Shown here one piece after another: positions 7,586 through 17,228 of a stretch of 64,000 bases of DNA; positions within the stretch are counted from its first letter, which is position 1, and the number at the start of each line of letters is the position of its first letter. Below the pieces are notes generated by a model. It was not told the DNA's origin and ran no database searches. It saw only the letters and a list, made by a program, of their open reading frames with translations. This DNA is from Fervidicella metallireducens AeB. GTDB taxonomy: Bacteria; Bacillota; Clostridia; Clostridiales; Caloramatoraceae. The stretch lies in NCBI RefSeq assembly GCF_000601455.1, contig NZ_AZQP01000012.1, forward strand, positions 1 through 64,000. Reading direction: 5' to 3'. The position numbers and the translations under genes were made by a program.

Positions 7586-10386
7586 AAATAATGCCCTGTA
7601 TATGATTTTTCACATTTTGCAACTTCCTCTGGTGTGCCTGTAATTAAAATGGTTCCACCCCTGTCTCCTCCTTCAGGGCCAAGGTCAATAATATAGTCTG
7701 CACACTTTATTACATCAAGATTATGTTCAATAACAACTACTGTATTTCCACCTTCAGCAAGCCTCTGGATTATCTCAATTAATCTTCTGACGTCCTCCAT
7801 ATGAAGTCCTGTTGTTGGTTCATCTAAAATATAAAGTGTTTTACCGGTACTTCTCCTTGAAAGCTCTGTGGCAAGCTTAACTCTCTGTGCCTCTCCACCT
7901 GAAAGCTGTGTAGAAGGCTGCCCAAGCTTAACATATGAGAGTCCTACATCATGTAGCGTTTGAAGCTTATTTTTTATTCGTGGTACATTTTCAAAGAATT
8001 CAAGTGCCTCTTCTACAGTCATATCAAGTACATCAGCTATGCTTTTGCCCTTATATTTTACCTCAAGGGTTTCTCTGTTGTATCGCTTGCCCTTACAAAC
8101 CTCACAGGGTATATAGACATCTGCTAAAAACTGCATCTCGATTTTTATTATTCCATCTCCTCCACAGGCTTCACACCTGCCACCCTTGACGTTAAAACTA
8201 AACCTGCCAGGTTTATAACCCCTCATTTTTGCTTCAGGTGTCTGGGAAAAGATTTCTCTTATTAAATCAAAAACTCCTGTGTATGTTGCTGGATTTGACC
8301 TTGGTGTTCTTCCTATTGGAGACTGATCTATATCTATTATCTTATCAATATATTCAATTCCTAATATTTCATTATGTTCTCCAGGCTGGTTTTTAGAGCC
8401 GTTTAATTTTTTAGCAATACCTTTATATAAAATCTCGTTTACCAATGTACTTTTTCCTGAGCCTGAAACCCCTGTAACACATGTAAATACACCAAGGGGA
8501 AACTTTACATCTACATCCTTTAGATTATTTTCCTTTGCTCCTTTTATTTCAATAAAATTGCCATTTGGACTTCTTCTTTCTAAAGGGATTTCAATTTTTC
8601 TCTTTCCAGAAAGATATTGACCTGTTAAGGAAGTCTCAGTGAGAGCTACCTCCTCAGGAGTTCCCTGTGCCACAATATATCCTCCATGTGAACCTGCTCC
8701 AGGACCAATATCTATAATATGGTCTGCTTCAAGCATTGTATCTTCATCATGTTCAACAACTATCAAAGTGTTACCAATATCTCTAAGATGCTTTAATGTT
8801 TTTAGAAGTTTGTCATTATCCCTCTGATGAAGACCAATACTTGGCTCATCTAAGATATAAAGAACACCTACAAGACTTGACCCTATCTGAGTAGCAAGCC
8901 TTATTCTTTGTGACTCACCGCCAGATAAAGTCGAGGCTGCCCTTGAAAGTGTTAAATAATCAAGTCCCACATCAACAAGAAAGGATAATCTTGATTTTAT
9001 CTCTTTTAAAATCTGCTTTGCAATTGCCATTTCCTTTTCGCTTAATTTTAGATTGTTAAAAAATTCCAATTCCTCTCTTATTGGCATATCACAAACCTTA
9101 TTTATTGATAAACCTCCAATTGTAACCGCTAAACTTTCCTCCCTAAGTCTTGCACCTTTACATTTTGGACACGTCTTTATTGACATATATCCTTCTATTT
9201 CATTTCTAATATAATCTGAATTAGTTTCCCTGTATCTTCTTTGAAGATTTGGTATAACCCCCTCAAAGGAATACATCATTTCCCCTTTTCCAAAATCTCT
9301 GTTAAATTCAACCTTGAACTTTTCTCCGTTATTTCCATATAACAATATATTTACAATATCCTCAGGTAAATTCTCTATAGCATCATCAAGACTAAATTTA
9401 TAATGTTTCGATAGACCTTGTAAAATTGAATTTGTCCAAGAATCCTCCCTCAGGTTTCCCCAGGTTCTTATCGCCCCTTGATTTATCGAAAGACTCCTGT
9501 CTGGTATAACAAGTTCTGGTGAAATTTCCATTTGAGTCCCCAAACCATCACAGACTTCGCACTTTCCAAAGGGATTGTTAAAGGAGAACATCCTAGGTGC
9601 GAGTTCTCCAATACTTATATTACAATCAGGACAAGCAAATTTATCACTGAATAATATTTCTTCACCATTCATTAAATCTGCTATAACCAATCCTTCTGAA
9701 AGCTTAAGGGAAGCTTCAATAGAGTCGCTTAGCCTTGATTCTATTCCTTCCTTTATCACTATTCTATCAACAACAACCTCTATATTATGTTTCTTATTTT
9801 TATCAAGACGGATATCTTCATTTATATCCATTACCTCACCGTCAATTCTTACCCTTACAAAGCCATTCTTTTTAATGTTTTCTAGAAGCTTAACATGTTC
9901 TCCCTTTCTTCCCCTGACAACTGGAGCAAGTATCTGAAGCTTTGTTCTTTCTGGTAATTCCCTTATTTTGTCAACCATCTGGTCAATACTTTGCTGTTTA
10001 ATTTCCTTGCCACATTTTGGACAATGTGGAATCCCTGCTCTTGCATATAAAAGTCTGAGATAATCATATATCTCAGTTACAGTTCCAACTGTTGAACGTG
10101 GATTTTTACTTGTTGTCTTCTGATCGATTGATATTGCTGGAGATAAACCTTCTATATAATCCACATCTGGCTTGTCCATTTGCCCTAAGAATTGTCTTGC
10201 ATAGGCTGATAAAGATTCAACGTATCTACGCTGTCCCTCAGCATATATGGTGTCAAAGGCAAGGGAGGATTTTCCAGAACCTGAAAGACCCGTTAAGACT
10301 ACAAATTTATTTCTTGGAATTTCTACATCTATATTTTTAAGGTTATGTTCCCTAGCTCCCTTTATGATTATTTTATCCTTAGACAT
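7567..10386 (-). CDS. uvrA: Excinuclease ABC subunit A
   Basis: UvrA is the dimeric ATPase that scans DNA for bulky lesions and loads UvrB. All parts are present over a normal length of 939 residues. The first Walker A is GLSGSGKSS near the N-terminus, and an inserted zinc site has a CPDC and CEVC pair near residues 250-280. The first signature is [12 protein letters not shown]. The second Walker A is GVSGSGKST, the second zinc site is [16 protein letters not shown], and the second signature [12 protein letters not shown] comes with LDEPTTGLH. The gene follows uvrB by 93 bp on the same strand and probably shares its SOS-controlled promoter. A hairpin in the gap may tune expression. Confidence 0.98.
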   Translation of the reverse strand: MSKDKIIIKGAREHNLKNIDVEIPRNKFVVLTGLSGSGKSSLAFDTIYAEGQRRYVESLSAYARQFLGQMDKPDVDYIEGLSPAISIDQKTTSKNPRSTVGTVTEIYDYLRLLYARAGIPHCPKCGKEIKQQSIDQMVDKIRELPERTKLQILAPVVRGRKGEHVKLLENIKKNGFVRVRIDGEVMDINEDIRLDKNKKHNIEVVVDRIVIKEGIESRLSDSIEASLKLSEGLVIADLMNGEEILFSDKFACPDCNISIGELAPRMFSFNNPFGKCEVCDGLGTQMEISPELVIPDRSLSINQGAIRTWGNLREDSWTNSILQGLSKHYKFSLDDAIENLPEDIVNILLYGNNGEKFKVEFNRDFGKGEMMYSFEGVIPNLQRRYRETNSDYIRNEIEGYMSIKTCPKCKGARLREESLAVTIGGLSINKVCDMPIREELEFFNNLKLSEKEMAIAKQILKEIKSRLSFLVDVGLDYLTLSRAASTLSGGESQRIRLATQIGSSLVGVLYILDEPSIGLHQRDNDKLLKTLKHLRDIGNTLIVVEHDEDTMLEADHIIDIGPGAGSHGGYIVAQGTPEEVALTETSLTGQYLSGKRKIEIPLERRSPNGNFIEIKGAKENNLKDVDVKFPLGVFTCVTGVSGSGKSTLVNEILYKGIAKKLNGSKNQPGEHNEILGIEYIDKIIDIDQSPIGRTPRSNPATYTGVFDLIREIFSQTPEAKMRGYKPGRFSFNVKGGRCEACGGDGIIKIEMQFLADVYIPCEVCKGKRYNRETLEVKYKGKSIADVLDMTVEEALEFFENVPRIKNKLQTLHDVGLSYVKLGQPSTQLSGGEAQRVKLATELSRRSTGKTLYILDEPTTGLHMEDVRRLIEIIQRLAEGGNTVVVIEHNLDVIKCADYIIDLGPEGGDRGGTILITGTPEEVAKCEKSYTGHYLKKVLG

Positions 10387-10424
10387 TTAAATCACCTTTT
10401 CTTTTGTTATTTCTGTTGTGTAAA

Positions 10425-10470
10425 GTTGACACTGAATTATCTTCTTACCCGTTTAAATTACAGTGTCAAC
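10425..10470. repeat. Inverted repeat in the uvrB-uvrA gap
   Basis: GTTGACACTG (10425-10434) and CAGTGTCAAC (10461-10470) are perfect 10-base arms, extended inward by AATT/AATT with one bulge. There is no T-run on either strand. It could be a processing or attenuation hairpin rather than a full terminator. Confidence 0.6.
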
Positions 10471-10479
10471 CCTTATAAG

Positions 10480-12438
10480 CTATTTAAATTCTTGCCTTAG
10501 TTTCAGTATTTTATCCCTTAATTGTGCAGCTTTTTCGAATTCTAATTCTGCTGCCGCCTGTTTCATCTCCTCCTCCAGTTTCTTTATCATTTCTTCAATC
10601 TGTAAACCTGTGTCAACATATTCTGTCTTTTCTTCAGCAACCTTAGTTACTTCAATAATTTCATGTATGTTCTTTATAATCGTCATTGGGGTTATTCCAT
10701 GCTTTTTATTATATTCCTGCTGTATTCTCCTTCTTCTGTTAGTTTCATTAATAGCCCTTTCCATAGAACTTGTTATTCTATCTGCATACATTATTACTTT
10801 GCTTTCAGCATTTCTTGCCGCCCTTCCAATTGTCTGTATCAGTGATGTTTCTGAACGTAAAAATCCTTCCTTATCAGCATCTAAAATTGCAACTAATGCA
10901 ACCTCAGGAATATCTAAACCTTCCCTTAAAAGATTAATGCCAACTAAGACATCAAAAACACCTAGCCTTAAATCCCTTATTATCTTCATACGTTCAATAG
11001 TATCTATATCTGAATGTAGATATCTTACTTTAATGTCTAAATCCTTAAGATAATTTGTTAAGTCTTCTGCCATTTTTTTAGTTAAAGTAGTAATTAATAC
11101 CCTGAATCCCTTTTCTATAGTTCTTTTAATTTCTGAAAAAATATCATCAATCTGACCCTTTACTGGTCTTACTGATATTTCAGGATCTAATAATCCCGTA
11201 GGCCTTATAATCTGCTCTGCAACCTGGGTTGATTTCCCTAACTCATATTCACCAGGTGTTGCACTTACAAATATAACCTGATTGATTTTCTTTTCAAATT
11301 CGTGGAATTGCAGGGGCCTGTTATCATATGCCGATGGCAGCCTGAATCCATATTCAACCAGATTATCCTTTCTTGATTTATCGCCTCCATACATTGCCCT
11401 TACCTGTGGAAGGGTTACATGGGATTCATCAATAAACATTAAAAAATCCTCAGGAAAGTAATCAATCAATGTATAAGGTGGCTCCCCAGGATTCCTGCCA
11501 TCAAAGAGCCTTGAGTAATTTTCTATTCCAGTACAATATCCAACTTCCCTTAACATTTCTATATCATAGTTTGTTCTTTGCTTTAATCGCTGTGCCTCAA
11601 GGAGTTTACCTGCCTCTGTTAATTCTTTATATCTTTCCTCAAGTTCAGCTTCTATTTTTGTTATTGCATTTTCTATTCTCTCCCTGGATGCAGCATAGTG
11701 TGATGCAGGGAAAATTGAAATATGATTTCGTTTTGCAAGGACTTCACCTGTCAAAACATCTATTTCTACTATTCTATCTATCTCATCTCCAAACATTTCA
11801 ACTCTGATTGCTCTATCCGATGAACTAGCGGGGAAAATCTCAATAACATCTCCCCTAACCCTGAATGTTCCTCTTGTGAAGTTCACATCATTTCTTACAT
11901 ACTGTATATCCACTAGCTTTCTTAATATTTCATCTCTGTCCCTTTCCATACCACATCTTAAAGACAGTACAAGTTCCTTATATTCATAGGGATCTCCAAG
12001 ACCATAAATACAGGAAACACTGGCAACAATTATAACATCACGCCTTTCAAACAAGGCTGAAGTTGCAGAGTGCCTTAGTTTATCTATCTCATCATTAATT
12101 GAGGCATCCTTCTCAATAAATGTATCTGTATGGGGTACATATGCTTCCGGCTGATAATAATCATAGTAACTTACAAAATACTCTACTGCACTATCTGGAA
12201 AAAATTCCTTAAACTCACTGCATAGCTGTGCAGCAAGGGTTTTGTTGTGTGCAAGAACCAATGTTGGTTTTTGTACTCTTTCAATAATATTTGCCATTGT
12301 GAAAGTTTTTCCAGAACCAGTTACTCCCAAAAGTGTCTGACATCTATCTCCACTTTGTATACCTTTAACTAACTTATCAATTGCCTCTGGCTGATCCCCA
12401 GTTGGTTTAAATTTTGAAACTATTTTAAATTCACCCAT
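10480..12438 (-). CDS. uvrB: Excinuclease ABC subunit B
   Basis: UvrB is the helicase-like damage-verification subunit that receives DNA from UvrA and recruits UvrC. The 652-residue protein has Walker [11 protein letters not shown], the [12 protein letters not shown] beta-hairpin region that inserts into DNA, the Walker B region [10 protein letters not shown], and helicase motifs VSATPGEYE and QTIGRAARN. The C-terminal UVR domain ([23 protein letters not shown]) contacts UvrC. The start at 12438 is backed by TGAGGTGATGGT. A DinR/LexA box and a strong promoter lie directly upstream, so it is SOS-induced together with uvrA. No uvrC is in the window. Confidence 0.98.
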   Translation of the reverse strand: MGEFKIVSKFKPTGDQPEAIDKLVKGIQSGDRCQTLLGVTGSGKTFTMANIIERVQKPTLVLAHNKTLAAQLCSEFKEFFPDSAVEYFVSYYDYYQPEAYVPHTDTFIEKDASINDEIDKLRHSATSALFERRDVIIVASVSCIYGLGDPYEYKELVLSLRCGMERDRDEILRKLVDIQYVRNDVNFTRGTFRVRGDVIEIFPASSSDRAIRVEMFGDEIDRIVEIDVLTGEVLAKRNHISIFPASHYAASRERIENAITKIEAELEERYKELTEAGKLLEAQRLKQRTNYDIEMLREVGYCTGIENYSRLFDGRNPGEPPYTLIDYFPEDFLMFIDESHVTLPQVRAMYGGDKSRKDNLVEYGFRLPSAYDNRPLQFHEFEKKINQVIFVSATPGEYELGKSTQVAEQIIRPTGLLDPEISVRPVKGQIDDIFSEIKRTIEKGFRVLITTLTKKMAEDLTNYLKDLDIKVRYLHSDIDTIERMKIIRDLRLGVFDVLVGINLLREGLDIPEVALVAILDADKEGFLRSETSLIQTIGRAARNAESKVIMYADRITSSMERAINETNRRRRIQQEYNKKHGITPMTIIKNIHEIIEVTKVAEEKTEYVDTGLQIEEMIKKLEEEMKQAAAELEFEKAAQLRDKILKLRQEFK

Positions 12439-12450
12439 ACCATCACCTCA

Positions 12451-12464
12451 GGAACATTTGTTCG
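12451..12464 (-). promoter_or_regulatory. SOS (DinR/LexA) box of uvrBA
   Basis: CGAACAAATGTTCC on the minus strand fits the Firmicute consensus CGAACRNRYGTTYC at every position. It covers the predicted transcription start, 12 bp upstream of the uvrB ATG. Confidence 0.9.
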
Positions 12465-12472
12465 ATATTATG

Positions 12473-12501
12473 ATTATATATTTTTTATAGAAGTGAGTCA
12501 A
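12473..12501 (-). promoter_or_regulatory. uvrBA promoter
   Basis: TTGACT (12501-12496), 17 bp, TATAAT (12478-12473). This is a near-perfect sigma-A promoter ending 8 bp before the SOS box. Confidence 0.85.
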
Positions 12502-12536
12502 CTAACCATTTGCAATTATTTTCTTCTTTAAATAAT

Positions 12537-12662
12537 ACTTTAAGCTGTGGCAAAATTCTACATTAACTAACTTTAACTAGTTACTTTAACCACATTAATT
12601 TTTATTTCATTTTAAAGTTTTTACTTTAAGTAGTTCTTTTAAACATTATATAATGTTAAAGT
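12537..12662. repeat. Six scattered copies of ACTTTAA/TTAAAGT
   Basis: Direct copies start at 12537, 12570, 12583 and 12623. Inverted copies start at 12612 and 12656. All lie between the uvrB promoter and the ssb terminator. The density in 126 bp is well above what AT-rich sequence should give by chance. Confidence 0.5.
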
Positions 12663-12671
12663 AAAATTAAA

Positions 12672-12711
12672 AGTAGGTTGTATATCTTAAAGTTTCGATA
12701 TACAACCTACT
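12672..12711 (-). terminator. ssb terminator
   Basis: Perfect 15-base arms (12672-12686 and 12697-12711) with a 10-base loop lie 3 bp past the ssb stop. On the minus strand TTTAATTTTAC follows. Confidence 0.85.
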
Positions 12712-12714
12712 CTT

Positions 12715-13053
12715 TCATACAATCTCCTGCCTCTCAATTTTATCAAGAAATTGTATATTATCTGCAACAACATTAGTTTGATACCTTTTAATATTATTTT
12801 CATCAACATATGAATTAACAGCAAGACGCCCTATAACCCCAACACGTTTTCCCTTAATAACATACTTACTTAACTTGTCTGCAAATTGAGTAAAGTATAT
12901 AATCTGAATAAAATCAACACCCTTTTCTCCTTTTGCATTCCGGTATGTTCTTTCCACTGCAATTGTAAACTTTAGAGCCATTTTATCACTATTTTTAAAA
13001 CTTAAAACTTCTGCATCCTTAACAAGGCGTCCAACTAAAGATACATTATTCAT
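12715..13053 (-). CDS. ssb: Short single-stranded DNA-binding protein
   Basis: This is an OB-fold SSB of 112 residues. MNNVSLVGRLVKDAEV is the usual N-terminus, followed by FTIAVERTYRNAKGEKGVDFIQI and the KGKRVGVIGRLAVNSYVDENN segment. The core OB-fold is complete, but the protein stops right after it (FLDKIERQEIV). The glycine-rich linker and acidic tip (usually DDDIPF) that recruit repair and replication partners are missing. It is therefore more likely an accessory SSB than the main replication one. It has its own terminator and an AAGGGG ribosome site. Confidence 0.9.
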   Translation of the reverse strand: MNNVSLVGRLVKDAEVLSFKNSDKMALKFTIAVERTYRNAKGEKGVDFIQIIYFTQFADKLSKYVIKGKRVGVIGRLAVNSYVDENNIKRYQTNVVADNIQFLDKIERQEIV

Positions 13054-13145
13054 AATTATTACCCCTTACCATTTTTTTATAATTATTTCCCTAGGTTAGA
13101 TTTTTAAACATTCCAATTAAAATTTTTATCCAATTCGAATATAAA

Positions 13146-13182
13146 AACCCATAATATACTATCAACTAGTATATTATGGGTT
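13146..13182 (-). terminator. Terminator of the P-loop ATPase pseudogene
   Basis: Perfect 16-base arms (13146-13161 and 13167-13182) enclose a TCAAC loop and are followed on the minus strand by TTTTTAT. Confidence 0.85.
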
Positions 13183-13187
13183 GAAAA

Positions 13188-14264
13188 TCATCTAAGATTT
13201 TTAAGTTCGTTTTCTATTCTGATTCTCAAAGCGTTAACTTCATTAAAATCTGTAGCTGCAATATAATATTTCTCTAATTCATCATGTAAATCCTTAATCT
13301 TTTTATATACATCCTTTGCCTTTTTAAGCTCTGAAGCATAATCCTCTGTAATCTGTTTTATTGGATTATCTTCCTCATGCACTATATTTGTATCTATACA
13401 AGTGAACATATCTACCAATATATCATCACCATCAGGGTCAAATACATGTGGAGCTGTTCCGTCAAGAATTGCAAAATCAAGCTCAGGTATTATTATCATA
13501 TCGATACTTGCTGGTTCAAAGGCGCAATGATAATATTCTACATCAAAACCAGCTTCAAGGGCTGCCTTTGCTATTTTTTTATTCATTGTTGACTTACCAG
13601 TTCCAGGTCTACCCTTAACTACATACCTATTGATAATTCCATCAGTTAATTCCTCATAGAAACATATCTGTCCCTGTGGTGTCAGAGCACCTGAAAATCT
13701 ATGAACCTCTTTTCCTTCTTTGTTCAGTTTTCCAACTATTGTTTTTGAGATTATTTCCTGAGTTATTTTATCTGCTTTATTAAAATCCATTCCCTTTAGA
13801 TATTCCTTCTCCCATAGATCATGTATTGATTTACCTTTTTTCAGATATTCAAAATATACCTTATAACAATCAGATATTTCCTTTATTATTCTTACTATAG
13901 GTTCTTTATTTTTTCTTAATAAATCAATATCCCAATACTGCCCGAAATCCAATATTCTTTCAACTGCACCTGGTATTTAGGGTCAATAACATGAGGTGCT
14001 GTTCCATCAACTATGGCAACATCAATTTCATGAATAAAAATGCCATCAAGTGAGTCCTTATCTGCTGAACAGTAAATAAAGTCTACATCAAAATCATTTG
14101 CTAATAGCTCATTCCCTACTCTTCTAATAAAGGTTGATTTTCCACAACCAGGTCCACCTTTGATAATATATACCCTTTTTGCATCCTTTAACACATAATC
14201 AAAATATGAAACAAAACCCGCTGAAGTATTAGCTGAAGCTAGATAACTTTTTTTTCTTTCCCAT
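13188..14264 (-). pseudogene. PRK06851-like duplicated P-loop ATPase, two frameshifts
   Basis: Read across two single-base breaks, this is a ~358-residue protein with an internal duplication. Each half has a Walker A (GGPGCGKST and GRPGTGKST) followed by a DGTAPHV(I/F)DP motif. The layout and length fit the PRK06851 family of unknown role. The ATG at 14264 has a perfect GGAGG site (14272-14276). An A8 tract (T8 at 14248-14255 on the plus strand) puts the next codons out of frame; seven A would give MGKKKSYLASANTSAG in frame. Near 13972 one C is missing (DPKY-PGAVERILDFGQYW is restored by adding it). The two open pieces span 13916-14194 and 13188-13952. A Fur box lies 20 bp upstream. The cause may be decay, slippage or assembly error. 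Confidence 0.8.
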
Positions 14265-14283
14265 CTTCAATCCTCCAATTAAT

Positions 14284-14298
14284 TGATTATCATTCTCA
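14284..14298 (-). promoter_or_regulatory. Fur box upstream of the P-loop ATPase
   Basis: TGAGAATGATAATCA on the minus strand matches the 7-1-7 Fur consensus TGATAATNATTATCA with one mismatch per half. It lies just upstream of the GGAGG site. Confidence 0.7.
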
Positions 14299-14450
14299 AT
14301 ATATAGATATGTATCATTGGGAAAAAGTGTTACATATTATTTTATGTGTTTACCTGGTTTTTAATTACAAATTAGTTTGACTTATTAACATTTTCAATTA
14401 CCTATTTCCCTTAGCATATTTAATTATTTCAACGTCATGCATTATAACCA

Positions 14451-14738
14451 TTAACCCTTCAGTATCATAGGTTCAATAACCTTTATTATTTCATTTATTC
14501 TTTCCTCTTTATCAACTACCTCTATAACTATTGGTAAGTCCTGAGATAATACTTCGATTGCTTTAGTATGAATCCTGCTGTTTGCACCAAAACCTTCAAT
14601 TCCCCTTATTGTAGTTGCACCTGCAAGGCCATGTTCCTTTATCTTCTTTATAATAACATGATATAGAGCTTCCCCATGCCACTTATCTGATTCACCAATA
14701 AATATTTTCAGTAATTTTCCTTTACCTTCAATTTTCAT
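14451..14738 (-). CDS. DUF190 protein linked to fluoride channel
   Basis: This 95-residue DUF190 protein has a PII-like ferredoxin fold pattern: GKLLKIFIGESDKWHGEALYHVIIKKIKEHGLAGATTIRGIEGFG, then LPIVIEVVDKEERINEIIKVIEPM. The W-H-G-x-x-L-Y and GATxxRGxxGFG signatures are intact. DUF190 genes are commonly found directly after crcB, as here (12-bp gap). The protein may sense or modulate the fluoride exporter, but its function has not been shown to my knowledge. It should be controlled by the same fluoride riboswitch. Confidence 0.85.
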   Translation of the reverse strand: MKIEGKGKLLKIFIGESDKWHGEALYHVIIKKIKEHGLAGATTIRGIEGFGANSRIHTKAIEVLSQDLPIVIEVVDKEERINEIIKVIEPMILKG

Positions 14739-14750
14739 AAAAACACCACC

Positions 14751-15128
14751 TTATATGATATTAGATGCTGTAAATTTGCCTAATATAACTGCACTTAAGC
14801 TTAAAAACAGATTTAAACAGATATTTACTGTCCCTAAAAAAAACCTTCCGTCATTAAAAAAAGTAATTGTTTCATAACTGAAAGTGGAGAAAGTTGTAAG
14901 TCCTCCCATAATCCCTGTTGTTAAAAAAAGTCTCAAATTTGAGGAAATTAAATCTGTTGATAAACTAATCTCCATAATAAAGCCTATTAATAAACCACCT
15001 AAAATATTAACAATTAAAGTACCGCAGGGCATCTGAGTTCCAAATAATTTAGATGCAGATAAAGATATTAGATATCTTAAGGAAGCACCAATAAAACCTC
15101 CAATTCCTACATATAATATTTTCTGCAT
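14751..15128 (-). CDS. crcB: Fluoride channel CrcB/Fluc
   Basis: This is a small dual-topology membrane channel that exports fluoride as a dimer. It has four hydrophobic segments over 125 residues, the GGFIGASLRYLI start, the GTLIVNILGG helix break, and the family signature GGLTTFSTFSYE that forms the pore Phe box. I place the start at the ATG at 15128, which has AGGAGTG at the right distance. A TTG 18 bp upstream lies inside the leader and has no ribosome site. A single crcB gene is present, consistent with a homodimer. Confidence 0.95.
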   Translation of the reverse strand: MQKILYVGIGGFIGASLRYLISLSASKLFGTQMPCGTLIVNILGGLLIGFIMEISLSTDLISSNLRLFLTTGIMGGLTTFSTFSYETITFFNDGRFFLGTVNICLNLFLSLSAVILGKFTASNII

Positions 15129-15157
15129 TTTATCACTCCTTATCAAAAAATAGAAAA

Positions 15158-15217
15158 ACTCCTTTCAATCCAGGAGTCATCAGCACAAAGCACTTAAAGG
15201 TGAACCCCATCACCTTA
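15158..15217 (-). ncRNA. Fluoride riboswitch (crcB motif) with terminator
   Basis: Minus-strand RNA from ~15217 begins with GGTGATGGGGTTCACC, followed by the GCTGATGACTCCT 3' element, both diagnostic for the crcB motif. The 3' element AGGAGT (15172-15177 on plus) can instead pair with ACTCCT (15158-15163) to make a terminator followed by TTTTTCTATTTTTT. Fluoride binding should hold the 3' element and let transcription continue, so it is an ON switch. Confidence 0.93.
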
Positions 15218-15222
15218 ATAAT

Positions 15223-15251
15223 ATTATACTACATTTGTATATTTTAAACAA
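15223..15251 (-). promoter_or_regulatory. crcB operon promoter
   Basis: TTGTTT (15251-15246), 17 bp, TATAAT (15228-15223). The expected start falls on the first bases of the riboswitch aptamer. Confidence 0.75.
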
Positions 15252-15259
15252 TTCTCAGC

Positions 15260-15288
15260 TTGATTTTATTCCATATTTTGTATATTAT
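15260..15288 (+). promoter_or_regulatory. Promoter of the DUF2284 gene
   Basis: TTGATT (15260-15265), 17 bp, TATTAT (15283-15288). It lies back to back with the crcB promoter. Confidence 0.65.
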
Positions 15289-15319
15289 ATTATGTAACAT
15301 ATTGAAATGGGGTGGGGTT

Positions 15320-15826
15320 ATGGAAAAAGAATATTACTTAAAAAAAGCCATAGAACTTGGAGCAGATAATGCTGTTGTTTTTAAAGTTGAAGATATTGTT
15401 TTTGATCCTAGAACAATCCTTAAGTGTATGTTTGGATGTCAGGACTGGGGAAAGGGCTGTACATGTCCATCCAGACCAAACAATCTGAAACTTGATGAAT
15501 ATAAAAAGATATTTGAAAGATATTCCTGGGGAATAATTATTCATTCAAGGGATAAGAAAAAATCTCAGAACATATCCTATGAAATAGAAAGAGAAGCATT
15601 TTTAAATGGACATTATTTCGCATTCTCCTTAAGCGATTGTGCACTATGTAAAGAATGTGCAGGTTTTAAAGGTGCCAGTTGTATAAACCCACGCAAATCA
15701 CGTCCTGCCTTTCATAGTGTGGGAATTGATGTTTTTGCAACGGTGAGAAAATTCAATCTCCCTATTTATGTATTAAATGATCCATCCGATGAGCAGAACT
15801 GGTACTCAGCAGTTTTTATTGAATAA
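15320..15826 (+). CDS. DUF2284 putative metal-binding protein
   Basis: The 168-residue protein belongs to DUF2284, predicted metal-binding proteins with conserved cysteines. CMFGCQDWGKGCTCPSRP holds four Cys, and CALCKECAGFKGASCINPRKSRP holds four more, followed by SVGIDVFATVRK. This layout suits an Fe-S cluster or zinc site. I use the ATG at 15320, which follows GGGGTGGGG. An upstream in-frame TTG at 15260 falls on the -35 element and is rejected. The gene is divergent from the fluoride operon, but no functional link is known. Confidence 0.85.
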   Translation: MEKEYYLKKAIELGADNAVVFKVEDIVFDPRTILKCMFGCQDWGKGCTCPSRPNNLKLDEYKKIFERYSWGIIIHSRDKKKSQNISYEIEREAFLNGHYFAFSLSDCALCKECAGFKGASCINPRKSRPAFHSVGIDVFATVRKFNLPIYVLNDPSDEQNWYSAVFIE

Positions 15827-15835
15827 TTTGGATTG

Positions 15836-15889
15836 AAAAGCCTTGTGAAATTCCTTACGTTGAAAACATTAGAATTCACAAGGCTTTTT
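15836..15889. terminator. Bidirectional terminator
   Basis: AAAAGCCTTGTGAA (15836-15849) pairs with TTCACAAGGCTTTT (15875-15888), with a T-run on the plus strand and an A/T flank on the other. It serves the DUF2284 gene and the convergent MinJ-like gene. Confidence 0.85.
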
Positions 15890-15909
15890 AATTATCTCTC
15901 AAATATATA

Positions 15910-17175
15910 TCAAGGCTCTACAACTTGAATCCCAAAATCGTTTTTAGGAACAGTTAAAAATCCTAATGCCCTTACTCCATTTTCGTAATCCTTATACTCA
16001 AGAACCTTTTCATTTCCTGAGCTGTCCTTAACCTTAATCCATACAAAGGAAGGAGAAAAACTTAATATTTCATCAATATCTTCAATACTTTTAACCCTTG
16101 TATTATTTATTTCAAGAATCATATCGCCACTTGAAATGCCCATTTTTTCAGCTGCTTTTTCTGGAATTGTATCTAATACAATAATGCCTTCATCACTATA
16201 TCTAAATAATGCATTGCCTTTTTTCTCTCTAAATCTTTCTAGAAGTATTAGTGTCTCATGTCCTAAAGGTGAAAATATGGCTGCAATATATTTAAATACA
16301 TAGTACTTTTCAGATAAAAAGGCAAATATCAAAAGCAATATGCTGAATTGTAATAACCCAAGTGCTGACCTTTTCACTTTTTTTCTAACTGGCATTGTTA
16401 TTGCAAAATCTCCGTAGCCCAAAATTGCTAAAACCGTAAAGGTTGTAAATATAGCATCTTTAGCTATTGCCTCAAGCCCATCAGGCTTAATCAATGGCCA
16501 CCAATCAGGTGTTGGAAGTGTTTCCCCAGGTATAGATGGTCCAGAGTATAAAACACAAAGCAAAACAGGTATAACCCAAAATCTCTGCATAATGAAAGCC
16601 CCAACAACCTCTCCCTTATGTTTCATAAATACTGGAATCGCTCCCCTATGCCCATCAAACCACATAAGAATAGCCTCAACAATGTGAAATATCGCAATTA
16701 CTGCCATTAGACTTGTTACATCAAAATAAACATATTCACTGAAGAAGTGTTCAAATCTACTTCCCTCGGATATTAATCCTCTTTCAATCAGACTTGATAT
16801 TACTAGGATAATAACACTTAATATGCCACCTGAATATGATAAACATATATATCTAGAGTTAATTAACATCAGAATCAAGGATAACAGAATCACAAAAAAA
16901 ATCCCATTTGAGCTTTGAAAAGTTATTCCTAAAGTTGTTGTTAATATTGCACAGAAGAGTCCTGCCAAGATACCTGAAAGAATTGATGTACTAACGAGAT
17001 TACCTAGAGAATACCTTACGTGACTCCCATATATATCATTTTGAGCACGTTCAATATTCTTGTATCTGGAAAATACCACTATAGGAATAATCAGCATTAC
17101 TGGATCCATTAGCAAAAAGGTAACCGATGCTCCATAGCTTCTAATTGCAAAGAAAATTAATTTTAAAATATTCAT
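15910..17175 (-). CDS. MinJ-like multi-pass membrane protein with PDZ domain
   Basis: About 8 membrane segments in the first ~310 residues lead into a cytoplasmic-type PDZ domain (FRYSDEGIIVLDTIPEKAAEKMGISSGDMILEINNTRV, ~325-365). No HExxH is present, so this is not a site-2 protease. The layout matches B. subtilis MinJ (397 residues), which links DivIVA to MinD and places the division-site inhibitor. Its position next to a CtpB-like protease, ftsEX and near uvrBA repeats the B. subtilis order, which is the main reason for the name. GGAGG precedes the ATG. Function in clostridia is inferred. Confidence 0.7.
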   Translation of the reverse strand: MNILKLIFFAIRSYGASVTFLLMDPVMLIIPIVVFSRYKNIERAQNDIYGSHVRYSLGNLVSTSILSGILAGLFCAILTTTLGITFQSSNGIFFVILLSLILMLINSRYICLSYSGGILSVIILVISSLIERGLISEGSRFEHFFSEYVYFDVTSLMAVIAIFHIVEAILMWFDGHRGAIPVFMKHKGEVVGAFIMQRFWVIPVLLCVLYSGPSIPGETLPTPDWWPLIKPDGLEAIAKDAIFTTFTVLAILGYGDFAITMPVRKKVKRSALGLLQFSILLLIFAFLSEKYYVFKYIAAIFSPLGHETLILLERFREKKGNALFRYSDEGIIVLDTIPEKAAEKMGISSGDMILEINNTRVKSIEDIDEILSFSPSFVWIKVKDSSGNEKVLEYKDYENGVRALGFLTVPKNDFGIQVVEP

Positions 17176-17198
17176 TGCAGAACCTCCAAATTATTTTT

Positions 17199-17223
17199 AG
17201 GGACCTCGCTATGCGAAGTCCCT
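17199..17223. repeat. Hairpin between ctp and the MinJ-like gene
   Basis: AGGGAC (17199-17204) pairs with GTCCCT (17218-17223), with an inner TCGC/GCGA stem. No T-run follows on the minus strand, so readthrough into the MinJ-like gene is expected. Confidence 0.55.
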
Positions 17224-17228
17224 TTAAA

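Noticed and set aside
10463-11053. Long open frame on the plus strand opposite uvrB
   Set aside because: It is an antisense shadow of a clear uvrB gene, made of repetitive Ser/Leu/Ile codons, with no 5' ribosome site or family match.
15260-15319. N-terminal extension of the DUF2284 gene from a TTG
   Set aside because: The TTG is the -35 hexamer of a good promoter. The ATG at 15320 has GGGGTGGGG.
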